A DNA stretch of 64,000 nt from Streptomyces clavuligerus (GCF_005519465.1 NZ_CP027858.1:2170001-2234000), one strand, 5' to 3'. Counted from the first letter of the stretch, positions 43,860 through 52,510 are shown. Program-made: numbers and translations. The notes: generated by a model from the sequence alone, not told the origin.

Positions 43860-45455
43860 TCATGGCAGCAGAGGAAGCGGGTCCCGCGGGGCGGAATCCG
43901 CGCATCCGCAGGGTCCGGGGGACGCCGGGGGCCCGGCTCCGCCCGGAGACGGCGGGGGGCACGGCGAAGACGGCGAAGACGGCGGGGAGGACGGCAAGCG
44001 CCGCGAGAACGGCGAGGGAGGTGAGGACAGGGAGAGAGGTGAGGAAGGTGAGGGCCGCGGTGGACCGGGCGGCGGGTCCGGTGACTCCCCCGGCCGCGAC
44101 CGCGGCGACGGGTCCTGCGACCGCCACGACGGCGGGTCCTGCGGGGACAGCCGCGCCGGCGGGCCGGGCACGGGCAGCGGCAGATCGAGCCGTACCTCCG
44201 TACCCCGGCCGTCCTCGCCCGCGCCGACCTGGATCCGGGCCCCGATGGACGCGGCCCGCTCCGCCATGCCGACCAGGCCGAAGCGCCCCTTCCGGCGGAG
44301 CCCGTCGAGCGTGGTGCCGGGCGGCAGCCCCCGCCCGTCGTCGTGGACGCGCACCCGCAGCCCGCCGCCGTCCCCTTCGGGCCGTCCCGCGCACACCTCC
44401 ACCCGGCCGGGGCCGCCGTGCCGGTGGGCGTTCTCCAGGGCCTCGGCGACGATCGTCAGCAACTGGCGGGCGACGGTCGGCGGGACGAGCGGCTCGCAGG
44501 CGGGTCCCGCGGGCTCCGTCCGGCGGAAGACGGCCCGTACCCCGGTGCGCCGGGAGAACTCCTCCGTACGGGAGCGGAGCCCGTCCAGGACGGCGCAGAC
44601 GGGCAGCCCGGCGGCGGTCTCCGCGGTCACGGGTCCGGCGCCGGGGCCGAGGCCCGTGTCGCGGCGCAGATCCGCGAGGAGGGCCCGGGACTCGGCCGCC
44701 GCCCTGCGGGCCGCGTGCGCGACCAGGTCGGCCCGGTCCCGTACGGCGGCGGGGTCCATCCGGTCGGCGCTGCGGGCGAGCCCCTCGGCGGCCAGCGCCA
44801 GACCGTGCAGGGTCTTGGCGACGGAGTCGTGCATCTCCCGGGCGAGCCGGGCCCGTTCGTCCTCCACCGCCCCGGCCGCCGCCAGCCGGGCCCGCGCCTC
44901 CGACAGCGCCTGGCCCGCCGCGCCGAAGCGCAGCATGAGCGTACGGAGGGTGCTGCCCAGCACCCCCGTGAGGACGCACAGCCCGGGCAGCAGCAGGGCG
45001 GTGTACCGGGCGTCCGCGCTGTCGTTGACGGCGTACGCGCCCGCGACCAGGGCGGACTGGAGCACGGCGAGGACCGCGCCGCCCCGCCGGCCGGAGATCA
45101 GCCCGCCGAGCAGCGGGGTGCAGATGATCACATAGGCGAGGGTGGAGTCCGGTGACGCGGTGACCAGCAGCAGCGCGCCGAAGGCCATGTCGGCGCCGAG
45201 CAGCCAGGGGTGCCGCAACAGGACCGGGCCGAAGCGCTCCCAGTCCCGCAGCAGCGCGTACGAGGTCATGAACGTGACCAGGACCGCCGCGCCCACCAGC
45301 CAGTTCGCCGGGCCGGGCGCGGTGCCCGCGAGGGCGAAGGGCACGGCGAGCGCGATCATGGCGAGCCGGAAGCCGAAGACCTGCCGGCACAGCGCCTGGA
45401 GGGCGTTGACCTGGAGCGGGAGCGACGGCGGGGGCGGCGGGGCGGGGGGATTCAT
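43860..45455 (-). CDS. sensor histidine kinase (HisKA_3 type)
   Basis: A 531-residue membrane kinase. About six transmembrane helices (about 25-170) form a MASE-like input region with no clear ligand domain, then a HisKA_3 dimerisation helix with the phospho-His in LAREMHDSVAKTLHG, and a HATPase_c domain (LENAHRHGGPGRVEV, VHDDGRGLPPG, GRFGLVGMAERA). The last 100 residues are a Ser/Pro-rich low-complexity tail. Start ATG 45455 has GGAGGTGA 8 nt upstream; the GTG at 45467 would overlap that site. It lies directly upstream of the response regulator, in the middle of the tad locus. Confidence 0.87.
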   Translation of the reverse strand: MNPPAPPPPPSLPLQVNALQALCRQVFGFRLAMIALAVPFALAGTAPGPANWLVGAAVLVTFMTSYALLRDWERFGPVLLRHPWLLGADMAFGALLLVTASPDSTLAYVIICTPLLGGLISGRRGGAVLAVLQSALVAGAYAVNDSADARYTALLLPGLCVLTGVLGSTLRTLMLRFGAAGQALSEARARLAAAGAVEDERARLAREMHDSVAKTLHGLALAAEGLARSADRMDPAAVRDRADLVAHAARRAAAESRALLADLRRDTGLGPGAGPVTAETAAGLPVCAVLDGLRSRTEEFSRRTGVRAVFRRTEPAGPACEPLVPPTVARQLLTIVAEALENAHRHGGPGRVEVCAGRPEGDGGGLRVRVHDDGRGLPPGTTLDGLRRKGRFGLVGMAERAASIGARIQVGAGEDGRGTEVRLDLPLPVPGPPARLSPQDPPSWRSQDPSPRSRPGESPDPPPGPPRPSPSSPLSLSSPPSPFSRRLPSSPPSSPSSPCPPPSPGGAGPPASPGPCGCADSAPRDPLPLLP

Positions 45456-45532
45456 GGGGGGTGTCACCTCCCTCGCGGCCCGGGGGCGCGCGGTCGACGG
45501 GATACCGGTGGGCCGGGGCGGGGGCGGTCCGG

Positions 45533-46420
45533 TCAGCCCCCCAGCACCTCGCCCAGGTCGACCCCGGAGCCGTAGTAGAAGCTCACGACGATGAGGATCA
45601 TCGTCGCGGGCAGCATCACGAGGGTGACCACGAGCGTGGACTTGGGCACCGCGCGGGCCGCCTCCCGGCGGGCGTTCTGGGCGTCGGTGCGGCGCATGTC
45701 GGTGGCGATCTGTATCAGCGTGTCGACGATCGGCGCGCCCAGCTCCTCGCCCTGCTGGAGGGCGGTGACGAACATCGAGACCTGCTCGGAGTCGTTGCGG
45801 CGGCGGAGCTGGTCGAAGGCGTCGCGGCGGCTGACGCCCATGTCCATCTGGCGCAGGGTGATGCGCAGTTCGTCGGACCAGGGGCCCTCGTACTTCTCCG
45901 CGACCCGTTCGAGCGCCTGCCGGAAGCCGAGCCCGGCGGAGACCACGACGGCGAGGACGTCCAGGAAGTCGGGGAGGGTGCGCTCGATGTCGGCGCGCCG
46001 CCGCCGGATGGCCACCCGGATGATCACATCGGTCCAGAAGAGGCCGAAGACCAGCAGGAAGGCGGCGAGCGCGAGCTGTCCGCGCAGCAGCATGGAGAAC
46101 GCCGCCACCAGGCCGAGGAGGCTGTAGACGGCGCGGCGGGCGGCGTAGCGGTCGACGGTCATGCCGCCGGGGTTCCCGGCCATGTCGAGGCGTCGGCGCA
46201 GCGCGTCGACCCGGCCGGGTCCCATGGCGCGCAGCACGGCGGGGGCCCAGCGGACCCCGAGCCGGTCGATGACCGAGCCGACGGCGGTGGTGCGGGTGGC
46301 GCCCACTTCGAGGGCGAGCGCCAGATCGCCGGGGAGCCGGGCGTCGGAGCGGTACATCCGCACCCCGAGGAAGATCCCGTAGACGGAGAAGGCGAGCAGT
46401 GTCGCGAGCAGTGGTCCCAT
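45533..46420 (-). CDS. tadC: type II secretion F-family protein TadC
   Basis: A 295-residue inner-membrane platform protein of the Tad pilus. An N-terminal helix (MGPLLATLLAFSVYGIF) is followed by a cytoplasmic domain, paired helices near 90-130, then the T2SSF domain (TLPDFLDVLAVVVSAGLGFR, ALERVAEKYEGPWSDELRI, LQQGEELGAPIVDTLIQIA) and a terminal helix with a short tail. With TadB it forms the membrane base on which the TadA ATPase drives pilin assembly. GAGGAGGGCCGG precedes the ATG. It sits 10 nt after tadB. Confidence 0.9.
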   Translation of the reverse strand: MGPLLATLLAFSVYGIFLGVRMYRSDARLPGDLALALEVGATRTTAVGSVIDRLGVRWAPAVLRAMGPGRVDALRRRLDMAGNPGGMTVDRYAARRAVYSLLGLVAAFSMLLRGQLALAAFLLVFGLFWTDVIIRVAIRRRRADIERTLPDFLDVLAVVVSAGLGFRQALERVAEKYEGPWSDELRITLRQMDMGVSRRDAFDQLRRRNDSEQVSMFVTALQQGEELGAPIVDTLIQIATDMRRTDAQNARREAARAVPKSTLVVTLVMLPATMILIVVSFYYGSGVDLGEVLGG

Positions 46421-46430
46421 CCGGCCCTCC

Positions 46431-47372
46431 TCAGACCTGGATCCGGGAGAGTCTGCGGATCAGGAACGCGCCGAGTCCGTAGAGGCCGAAGGCGGCGAGG
46501 GTGGCGCCCTGGCCCACCACCGAGCCGGTCATCCGGTCCAGGGCGCCCGGCGTCATCCCGTTGATCATCAGCAGGAAGCCGAGGCCGAGCAGGGGCACCG
46601 CGAGGGCGGTGACCTTGATCTGGGAGAGCGTGGTGGTGACCTCCCGGCGGGTCTCCTTGCGCTCCTCCAGGGACTGGGTGAGGTTGCGCAGCGAGGTGAC
46701 GACCTGTCCGCCCGCCCGGTTGGCGAGGATCAGGGTGGTGACGAGGACGATCAGCTCCCGGGAGGGGAGCCGTTCGGCGAGGGTGCCGAGCGCGTCGTCC
46801 AGGCTCTGGCCGACGGCGAGCTGATCGGCGACGATGCCGAGTTCGTGCCCGGCGGGGTCGTCCAGTTCCTCGGCGGCCATGGCGAGCGCGGTGCGCAGCG
46901 AGAGTCCGGCCTGGGTGGCGTTGGCGAGGACCCGGGTCAGCTCGGGGAGCTGGGCGATGAACGCCTCGGTGCGTTTGACGCGCTGCCATTCGAGGAAGTT
47001 GCGGGCGCCCCAGAGGGCGACGAGGGCGGCCAGGACCCCGAAGAAGGGGGCGAAGACCGCGCCGACGGCGAGATGGGTGACGAGCAGCAGGACGAGGACG
47101 GCGACGGTGTACTCGCCGCAGGTGAGGTCGAGTCCGGTGGCGGCGATCCGGTGCTCGACCTCCCGGCCGTAGCGGGTGGTGCGCAGCCGCCGGTCGAGGG
47201 CGTGGAAGCGGCGGCGGCGGCCCGTGCGGGCGGGCGGTTCCCCGGTCTGGGCCATCCGGGCGACGAGGGCGTCGCGCTGGGCCCTGCCCGCGGCGTAGGT
47301 GTGCACGCCGAGGACGCCGATGGCACCGGCGAGCAGGGTGGCTCCGGCCGTCAGAAGCGGGAGGTTGTCCAT
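46431..47372 (-). CDS. tadB: type II secretion F-family protein TadB
   Basis: A 313-residue membrane protein partnering TadC. It has an N-terminal helix (about 6-24), a basic cytoplasmic region (GRRRRFHALDRRLRT), a helix pair near 85-125, a T2SSF domain (AQLPELTRVLANATQAGLSL, LGTLAERLPSRELIVLVTTL, GGQVVTSLRNLTQSLEERKE) and terminal helices. Gene order TadA-TadB-TadC in transcription direction is the standard core. The Shine-Dalgarno is weak (GAAGAAGG 13 nt upstream), suggesting dependence on upstream translation. Confidence 0.9.
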   Translation of the reverse strand: MDNLPLLTAGATLLAGAIGVLGVHTYAAGRAQRDALVARMAQTGEPPARTGRRRRFHALDRRLRTTRYGREVEHRIAATGLDLTCGEYTVAVLVLLLVTHLAVGAVFAPFFGVLAALVALWGARNFLEWQRVKRTEAFIAQLPELTRVLANATQAGLSLRTALAMAAEELDDPAGHELGIVADQLAVGQSLDDALGTLAERLPSRELIVLVTTLILANRAGGQVVTSLRNLTQSLEERKETRREVTTTLSQIKVTALAVPLLGLGFLLMINGMTPGALDRMTGSVVGQGATLAAFGLYGLGAFLIRRLSRIQV

Positions 47373-47433
47373 GTCGGGCGGGGAACCTTCTTCGGTCGGG
47401 GGCGGGGCACGTACCGCTGGGCGGGGGGGCGGG

Positions 47434-48774
47434 TCAGGCGAGGGTGCCGCGGACGGCGAGGTGGTCGTCGGACTCGGCGACCCCGAAGGCCGGGGGCAGC
47501 GACTCGTTCTTCAGGTAGAGGCGTTCGGCGACCCGGCGCGGTACGGGGTAGTAGACGAACTGCCCGTGCACCCGGCCGTCGGAGTCCATCGGCCGGGCGT
47601 GGAAGCGGCAGACGGAGACGATGCGGTACTCCTCCCGTCCGGTGGAGTCGACCACCGCGACCTCGGTGACCCGGCGGGAGCCGTCGGCGTGCCGGGTGAG
47701 CTGGACGATCACATCCACGGCGCTGTTGATCTGGTCCTTGATCGCCGCGAAGGGGATCTCGACCTCGGACATGGAGGCCAGGGTCTGGAGCCGCATCAGG
47801 GCGTCCTCGGCGCTGTTGGCGTGGACGGTGGCCAGCGAGCCGTCGTGGCCGGTGGACATGGCCTGGAGCATGTCCAGGGTCTCCCCGCCGCGGACCTCGC
47901 CGACGATGACGCGGTCGGGGCGCATGCGCAGCGAGTTGCGGACGAGGTCGCGGATGGTGACATGGCCCTTGCCCTCCACGTTCGGCGGGCGGCTCTCCAG
48001 GGTGATCACATGGGACTGCTGGAGCCGCAGCTCGGCGGAGTCCTCGATGGTGACGATCCGCTCCTCCTCGGGGATCAGTCCGGAGAGGGCGTTGAGGAGG
48101 GTGGTCTTCCCGGTGCCGGTGGCCCCGGAGACGATGACGTTGAACTTGGCCCGGACCAGGCCCGCGAGCAGCAGGGTGAGCTGCTCGTCGAGCGAGCCGA
48201 CGGCGATCATCTCCTGGAGGGTGAACGCGCGGGGGAAGCGGCGGATGGTGAGGATGGGGCCGCTGAGCGAGAGCGGGGGGATGATCACATTGACGCGTTC
48301 GCCGGAGGGGAGCCGGGCGTCGACCATCGGATTGGCCTCGTCCACCCGGCGGTTGACGGTGGAGACGATGCGTTCGATGGTCTGCATGAGCTGCTCGGTG
48401 GAGGAGAAGCGCAGCGGCAGCAGCTCCAGCCTGCCGCCCCGTTCCACATAGACCTGTTCGGGGCCGTTGACCATGATCTCGCTGATGGAGGCGTCTTCGA
48501 GCAGGGGTTCCAGGATGCCGAGCCCCAGGGCCTCGTCGACCACCCGGCGGATGAGCTGGGAGCGTTCGACGGTGGAGAGGACGGGGCCCTCGCGGCTGAT
48601 GATGTGGCCGAGGACCCGCTCCAGCCGGGCCCGGCGCTCGGCGGCGGCGAGCGCGGACATCTCGGCCAGGTCGATCTCTTCGAGGAGTTTGGCGCGGTAG
48701 ACGACGACGAGGCGGTTCTCCTCGCTGAAGCCGTTGACCGGCTCGGGGCTGCTGATGCGCGCCCGCAGGCTCAT
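47434..48774 (-). CDS. cpaF: Tad pilus assembly ATPase TadA/CpaF
   Basis: A 446-residue secretion ATPase of the VirB11/GspE superfamily. The N-terminal domain (EIDLAEMSALAAAERRARLE) leads to DASISEIMVNGPEQVYVER, RLPSGERVNVIIPPLSL, Walker A GATGTGKTTLLNALSG (about 236), the Asp box RIVTIEDSAELRLQ, Walker B DRVIVGEVRGGETLDML and the His box MSTGHDGSLATVHANSA. It powers pilus extension and perhaps retraction in the cytoplasm. The ATG at 48774 follows GGGAGATGAGGAC. Confidence 0.94.
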   Translation of the reverse strand: MSLRARISSPEPVNGFSEENRLVVVYRAKLLEEIDLAEMSALAAAERRARLERVLGHIISREGPVLSTVERSQLIRRVVDEALGLGILEPLLEDASISEIMVNGPEQVYVERGGRLELLPLRFSSTEQLMQTIERIVSTVNRRVDEANPMVDARLPSGERVNVIIPPLSLSGPILTIRRFPRAFTLQEMIAVGSLDEQLTLLLAGLVRAKFNVIVSGATGTGKTTLLNALSGLIPEEERIVTIEDSAELRLQQSHVITLESRPPNVEGKGHVTIRDLVRNSLRMRPDRVIVGEVRGGETLDMLQAMSTGHDGSLATVHANSAEDALMRLQTLASMSEVEIPFAAIKDQINSAVDVIVQLTRHADGSRRVTEVAVVDSTGREEYRIVSVCRFHARPMDSDGRVHGQFVYYPVPRRVAERLYLKNESLPPAFGVAESDDHLAVRGTLA

Positions 48775-48956
48775 GTCCTCATCTCCCTGGCGGTACGGGG
48801 TCGTGTCGGTCGGTCGGGCGGCCCGGGCGGCGGTGTGTCCGGGGGCCCGGTGCCTCCGGTGTCTCCGGTGGCGGGAGCTCTGGGGTCCCGGGGGCCGCCG
48901 GGGTCGCCGGGGTCCGTGTGCCCGCGCCGCGCGGCCGGGCGCGGGGCCGGGCCGGG

Positions 48957-50021
48957 TCAGTCGCAGGGCATGGTGACCCTCCGCTCGGCGGGGTCGAACG
49001 CGAACACGGGCAGCAGGGCCGGGACCCGGACGGTGACGGTCGCGGTGACGTCCTCGCCGGGCTGGACGGAGACGTCGGCGTCGTCGAGCCAGCCGCTCAG
49101 GGCCTCGTACCCGGCCTCGCGGCCCGGCGCCGGGTCGCAGTCCTCCTGGGCGGCGGTACGGGCCGCCGCGCGGGCGGCGGTGCCCGCCTGCTGGGCGGTG
49201 TAGGCGACCACGCCGAGCTGGATCGCGGCGACGGCGACGAACAGCAGCAGGGCGAGCACCCCGGCGTACTCGACGGCGGCCTGACCACGCTGGCGGTCCT
49301 GGCGCTCCCGGGCGCCCCGGCCATGGCGATCCCCGTGGTCGGAACCGTGCTCCCCGGAGCCCCGACCGTGGCAGTCGTGACGGCCATGACAATCCTGCCC
49401 GCCGCCCCGACCATGGCAATCCCCGCGGTCGGAACCGTGCTCCCGGGAGCCCCGGTCGTGGCAGTACCGGCAGTCGGGGCCGTGGTGCCGGTCGTGCCGG
49501 TCACCGTGGCCTTCCTGCCGTTCACGCCCGTGCCGGTCGTGCCGGTCACCGTCACCCCGGCCGTGGCAGTCGTGACGGTCCACACGGCCCTCCCGGGCGC
49601 CGCGGGCATGGCGATCCCGGCGGTCGGAGCCGTGCTCCCGGGAGCCGTGGCAGTCGTGACGGCGGTGGCGGTCCTGCCCGTCGCCCTGGCCGTGGCAGTC
49701 GGGGCAGTCCTGCCGGTCACCCCGGTCACGGCGATCCTGGCGGTCGGGGCCGTGCTCCAGATCGCCCCGGCCGTGACCGTCCCGGCAGCCGGGGCAGTCC
49801 TGCCGGTCACCCCGGTCGTGGCAGTACCGGCAGTCGGGGCCGTGGTGCCGGTCGTGCCCGTCACCGTGGCCTTCCTGCCGTTCACGCCCGTGCCGGTCGT
49901 GCCGGTCACCGTCGCCCCAGCCGTGGCGCTCGGGGCAGCCGTGGCGGTCCTGACCGTCCTGGTCGGCGCCCCGGCCCCGCCCGCCGTGCGGAGCGGACCG
50001 GCCGGGCTCCCACCGCGTCAC
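48957..50021 (-). CDS. TadE-like pseudopilin with a 245-residue His/Asp/Cys-rich repetitive N-terminal extension
   Basis: A 354-residue protein. Residues 246-354 are an ordinary TadE-like unit: RGQAAVEYAGVLALLLFVAV membrane helix, helical stalk and a small C-terminal domain ending RRVTMPCD. Residues 1-245 are hydrophilic and repetitive; I count 35 His and 14 Cys, with many Asp, Arg and Gly. A segment around RHDRHGRERQEGHGD followed by HDRHHGPDCRYCHDRG is duplicated exactly 120 residues apart (36-70 and 156-190). CxxC pairs occur at 64/67, 76/79, 106/109 and 184/187. The start is the GTG of a GTGA overlap with the upstream gene, so translation through the repeats is well supported. The extension would face the cytoplasm and looks metal-binding (inference). 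Confidence 0.8.
   Translation of the reverse strand: MTRWEPGRSAPHGGRGRGADQDGQDRHGCPERHGWGDGDRHDRHGRERQEGHGDGHDRHHGPDCRYCHDRGDRQDCPGCRDGHGRGDLEHGPDRQDRRDRGDRQDCPDCHGQGDGQDRHRRHDCHGSREHGSDRRDRHARGAREGRVDRHDCHGRGDGDRHDRHGRERQEGHGDRHDRHHGPDCRYCHDRGSREHGSDRGDCHGRGGGQDCHGRHDCHGRGSGEHGSDHGDRHGRGARERQDRQRGQAAVEYAGVLALLLFVAVAAIQLGVVAYTAQQAGTAARAAARTAAQEDCDPAPGREAGYEALSGWLDDADVSVQPGEDVTATVTVRVPALLPVFAFDPAERRVTMPCD
49451..49553. repeat. 103-bp direct repeat, copy 1
   Basis: Matches 49811-49913 with one mismatch by eye; the copies are exactly 360 bp (120 codons) apart, so the duplication keeps the reading frame. Confidence 0.9.
49811..49913. repeat. 103-bp direct repeat, copy 2
   Basis: Partner of 49451-49553; see that entry. 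It encodes residues about 37-70 of the TadE-like protein. Confidence 0.9.
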
Positions 50022-50545
50022 GACGGGTCCTCGGCGGTCGCGGCGGCCTCGGCCGGTACCTCGAAGGGGAAGTTCACCGCGCCCGGGAAGAGCACCGGCA
50101 CGGAGACCCGGACCGAGACCCGGTACAGCCCCTCACCGCCCGGCGGCGGGCAGTCGGCCGCGGCGTCCCACGCCCCGGGCAGGTCCTCCCGCAGCGCCTC
50201 CCGGCAGGCGGCGGGCCCGCCGACGGCGCCCGCGCGGGCGGCCTTGTCGGCCGCGTTCCCCGCGAGGGAGAAGGTGTAGCCGATCAGGGCGGCCTGCCAG
50301 AGCAGCGCCAGCGTGACCAGGATGACCGGGAGGGTGCCGGTGAACTCGACGGCGGCCTGGCCGCTGTCGTCCCCGGCGCGCGGCAGCCGGGGACGGGACC
50401 CGCCGGAGGGCCGGCCGGGCGGGCGCGTCGCGGCACACCGGGCGTCCACCGGGGGCCGGGGGCGCCGCCCGTGCCGCGAGCCGTGCCGTACGCGAGACCC
50501 CGTCACTCCCCGCACCCCTTCGCCTCCCGGTCCTGCCACCGTCAT
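50018..50545 (-). CDS. TadE-like pseudopilin
   Basis: A 175-residue protein with a basic Arg/Pro/Gly-rich N terminus (about 1-60), a single membrane helix beginning SGQAAVEFTGTLPVILVTLA, and an extracytoplasmic domain (RVSVRVSVPVLFPGA) with two cysteines (PAACREAL and DCPPPGG). TadE-like pseudopilins are thought to initiate or regulate Flp pilus assembly. Its ATG overlaps the upstream CpaE-like stop (ATGA) and its stop overlaps the next gene's GTG (GTGA), so it is coupled on both sides. Confidence 0.85.
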   Translation of the reverse strand: MTVAGPGGEGVRGVTGSRVRHGSRHGRRPRPPVDARCAATRPPGRPSGGSRPRLPRAGDDSGQAAVEFTGTLPVILVTLALLWQAALIGYTFSLAGNAADKAARAGAVGGPAACREALREDLPGAWDAAADCPPPGGEGLYRVSVRVSVPVLFPGAVNFPFEVPAEAAATAEDPS

Positions 50546-51789
50546 CTCGACCGTGCCCGCCGGACCCGGATCGAACCCCGGTCGCCCCGGAATCTGCTCT
50601 GCTTCTGCTCGCCCTCCACGGCCTTGACGAGGCCGAGTTCGCCCGCGAGCCCCCACAGGGCCGTCTTCACGGTCGACTTGGCCTCCAGGTCCTGCATCCG
50701 TCCGGCGTCGACCACCGGCTGGAGCTCCTTGAAGGCGGCGGGCACGGAGGTCCGGGCCACCCGGGTGCCGGTGATCTTCTCGATCAGCGGGGGCTGGATC
50801 TCGGTGCCCCGGGTGTAGCGGTTGACGACGGCGACGGTCTCCTCCGCCTTGCGGATCTGGAGCCGGTCCCAGAGCCGGACCATCCGCTTCGCGCCCCGGA
50901 CGGCGACCACGTCCGGTGTGGTCACCAGCAGGGTGATGTCGGCCATCTCGATCGCGGCGGCGTTGGCGTTGTGCATCTGGGTGCCGCAGTCGACGACGAC
51001 GACCTCGTAGCGGTTGCGCAGGGCGCTGACGATCTGCCGCACGGCCCGGTCGTCGACCTCCTCGCCGCGCTCCCCCTCCCCCGGCGCGAGCAGCAGCCCC
51101 ATCCCGGTCTGGTGCGCGAACAGGGCGTCCTGGAGCACCCGGGGGCCGATGTCCTGGATACCGGCGAGGTCGGCGACGGAGCGGCGGAACTGGACATCGA
51201 GGTACGAGGCCACGTCCCCGGCCTGGAGGTCGAGATCGGCCAGGGCGACGGTGCGCCCCGACGCCTGGGCGGCGAGCGCGAGCTGGACGGCGGTGACGGT
51301 GGTGCCCACGCCGCCCTTGGCCCCGCTGACGGTGACGACGGTGCCGCCGGGGCCGGTGAACACGTCGCCGCTGTGGCCGAGGTGCCGCCGCACCCCGGTG
51401 GACCAGCCCGCCGCCGCCTGGACCCGCTGGGCGAGTTCCTCGTACGACAGGGGCAGGGCGACCAGTCCGCGCGCGCCCGAGTCCATGGCGGCGGAGTAGA
51501 GGCCCGGACCGGCGTCGACGGTGACCAGGACGACCCCGACGGCGGGGAAGCGGAGCGCCACTTCCCGGATCAGTTCGAGGGCGGGGACGGGGCCGATCCG
51601 CTCATGGACGAGGACCACTTCGGGCAGTTCGTCGAGGGAGTCGGCGGCGAGCCGGGCCAGCGTGTCGAGGAGCGCGGTCGAGTCGCCCACGGGGGCGGCG
51701 GGCTCCGCGTCGGGAAGCTGGCTGAGCAGGGTGGTGATGGACCGGACGGCGTCGGGGTCCCCGACGGCCGGGAGAATGCGTGTGCTCAT
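50542..51789 (-). CDS. CpaE/TadZ-like MinD-family ATPase
   Basis: A 415-residue cytoplasmic protein. The N-terminal atypical receiver-like domain (about 1-125: VVLVHERIGPVPALEL, GARGLVALPLSYEEL) is followed by a ParA/MinD ATPase domain (about 150-400) with the deviant Walker A SGAKGGVGTTVTAVQLA, ADLDLQAGDVASYLDV and VVVDCGTQMHN. The Walker A has Thr-Thr after the Gly and keeps the signature Lys at KGG. CpaE/TadZ proteins place the pilus machine in the cell. GTGAGGGCGGC precedes the ATG at 51789. Confidence 0.9.
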   Translation of the reverse strand: MSTRILPAVGDPDAVRSITTLLSQLPDAEPAAPVGDSTALLDTLARLAADSLDELPEVVLVHERIGPVPALELIREVALRFPAVGVVLVTVDAGPGLYSAAMDSGARGLVALPLSYEELAQRVQAAAGWSTGVRRHLGHSGDVFTGPGGTVVTVSGAKGGVGTTVTAVQLALAAQASGRTVALADLDLQAGDVASYLDVQFRRSVADLAGIQDIGPRVLQDALFAHQTGMGLLLAPGEGERGEEVDDRAVRQIVSALRNRYEVVVVDCGTQMHNANAAAIEMADITLLVTTPDVVAVRGAKRMVRLWDRLQIRKAEETVAVVNRYTRGTEIQPPLIEKITGTRVARTSVPAAFKELQPVVDAGRMQDLEAKSTVKTALWGLAGELGLVKAVEGEQKQSRFRGDRGSIRVRRARSR

Positions 51790-51796
51790 GCCGCCC

Positions 51797-52510
51797 TCAC
51801 CTGCTCCTGTCTTCGTCAAGGGTGTAGGTGCTGTCGCCGGGGCGCAATGTGGACGGGCTCCCCTTGGCGAGAAGGGCGAGCCGCACATGTTCGGCGAACG
51901 ACTCCGCGTGGGCGACACGCTGGGCGTCCTTGGTGCCGAGGGCGAAGGTGATCGGGACGGCCTCGCGCATCCGGCTGCGGCGGTCGTCCCTGCGGGGGTC
52001 GAGCGGGGTGAGCCGGCCCACGTCGATGACCTTGGCGTTGGTGACGATGATCCGGGACTGGTCGGGGTCGCCCTCCGCCTTTCCGGCGAAGGTGGCGAAG
52101 ATGTTGACCAGGTCCCCGGGGGTGATCTTCCCGGCGACCCCGGTCGCCGCGTCGATCATGATGGCGATCTCCTGTTCCCCGGGCGCCAGTTCGGGCCGCT
52201 TGACGATCATGTCGTCCTGGAGCAGCGAGCCCTTGCGCAGCTCGGTGACGGCGATCTTCCCCCGGACCGTCGAGAGATCGGTGACGGCGGTCCGGGGGAG
52301 CCAGCGGCGCGGCACCGCGACCTTCTCGAACTGCCCCGGGCGCAGGGCGGTGTAGGGGGCGACGTCCGAGGCGAGCCGGTAGGCGGTCGCCTCGGGGCCC
52401 ACCTTGGAGTTCACATCGTTGATCACCGATATCACGCCGGCGAACGCGCCGAGGGCGCACAGCACGGAGACGATCAGAAGGATGACGCCGCGTCGTTGGC
52501 GTGAATTCAT
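51797..52510 (-). CDS. cpaB: Flp pilus assembly protein CpaB/RcpC-like (SAF domain)
   Basis: A 237-residue membrane-anchored protein with an N-terminal helix (VILLIVSVLCALGAFAGVIS, about 9-28), a SAF domain (about 45-105: YTALRPGQFEKVAVPRRWLP, GKIAVTELRKGSLLQDDMI) and a CpaB domain (IAIMIDAATGVAGKITPGDLVNIFATF, RIIVTNAKVIDVG). It probably contacts the cell wall outside the membrane during Flp assembly. It is 7 nt upstream of the CpaE-like gene. Confidence 0.88.
   Translation of the reverse strand: MNSRQRRGVILLIVSVLCALGAFAGVISVINDVNSKVGPEATAYRLASDVAPYTALRPGQFEKVAVPRRWLPRTAVTDLSTVRGKIAVTELRKGSLLQDDMIVKRPELAPGEQEIAIMIDAATGVAGKITPGDLVNIFATFAGKAEGDPDQSRIIVTNAKVIDVGRLTPLDPRRDDRRSRMREAVPITFALGTKDAQRVAHAESFAEHVRLALLAKGSPSTLRPGDSTYTLDEDRSR

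Larger units (their letters stand above)
49310..49990. repeat. GC-rich repetitive tract inside the tadE-like gene
   Basis: Short degenerate units of the CGGTCGTG/CGTGGCAGT type, all in the coding frame of the TadE-like protein. Because of composition, other frames and the opposite strand are also open (a Val/Pro-rich reading on the plus strand), which I regard as incidental. Confidence 0.8.

Noticed and set aside
48957..50021. CxxCH motifs as c-type cytochrome haem sites
   Set aside because: The motifs lie N-terminal to the membrane helix, thus in the cytoplasm, and arise from a duplicated low-complexity unit; no cytochrome fold is visible.
48918..50279. Plus-strand 453-residue Val/Pro-rich ORF opposite the tadE-like genes
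   Set aside because: Open only because of the repeat composition; it has no start context and runs antisense to two coupled TadE-like genes.
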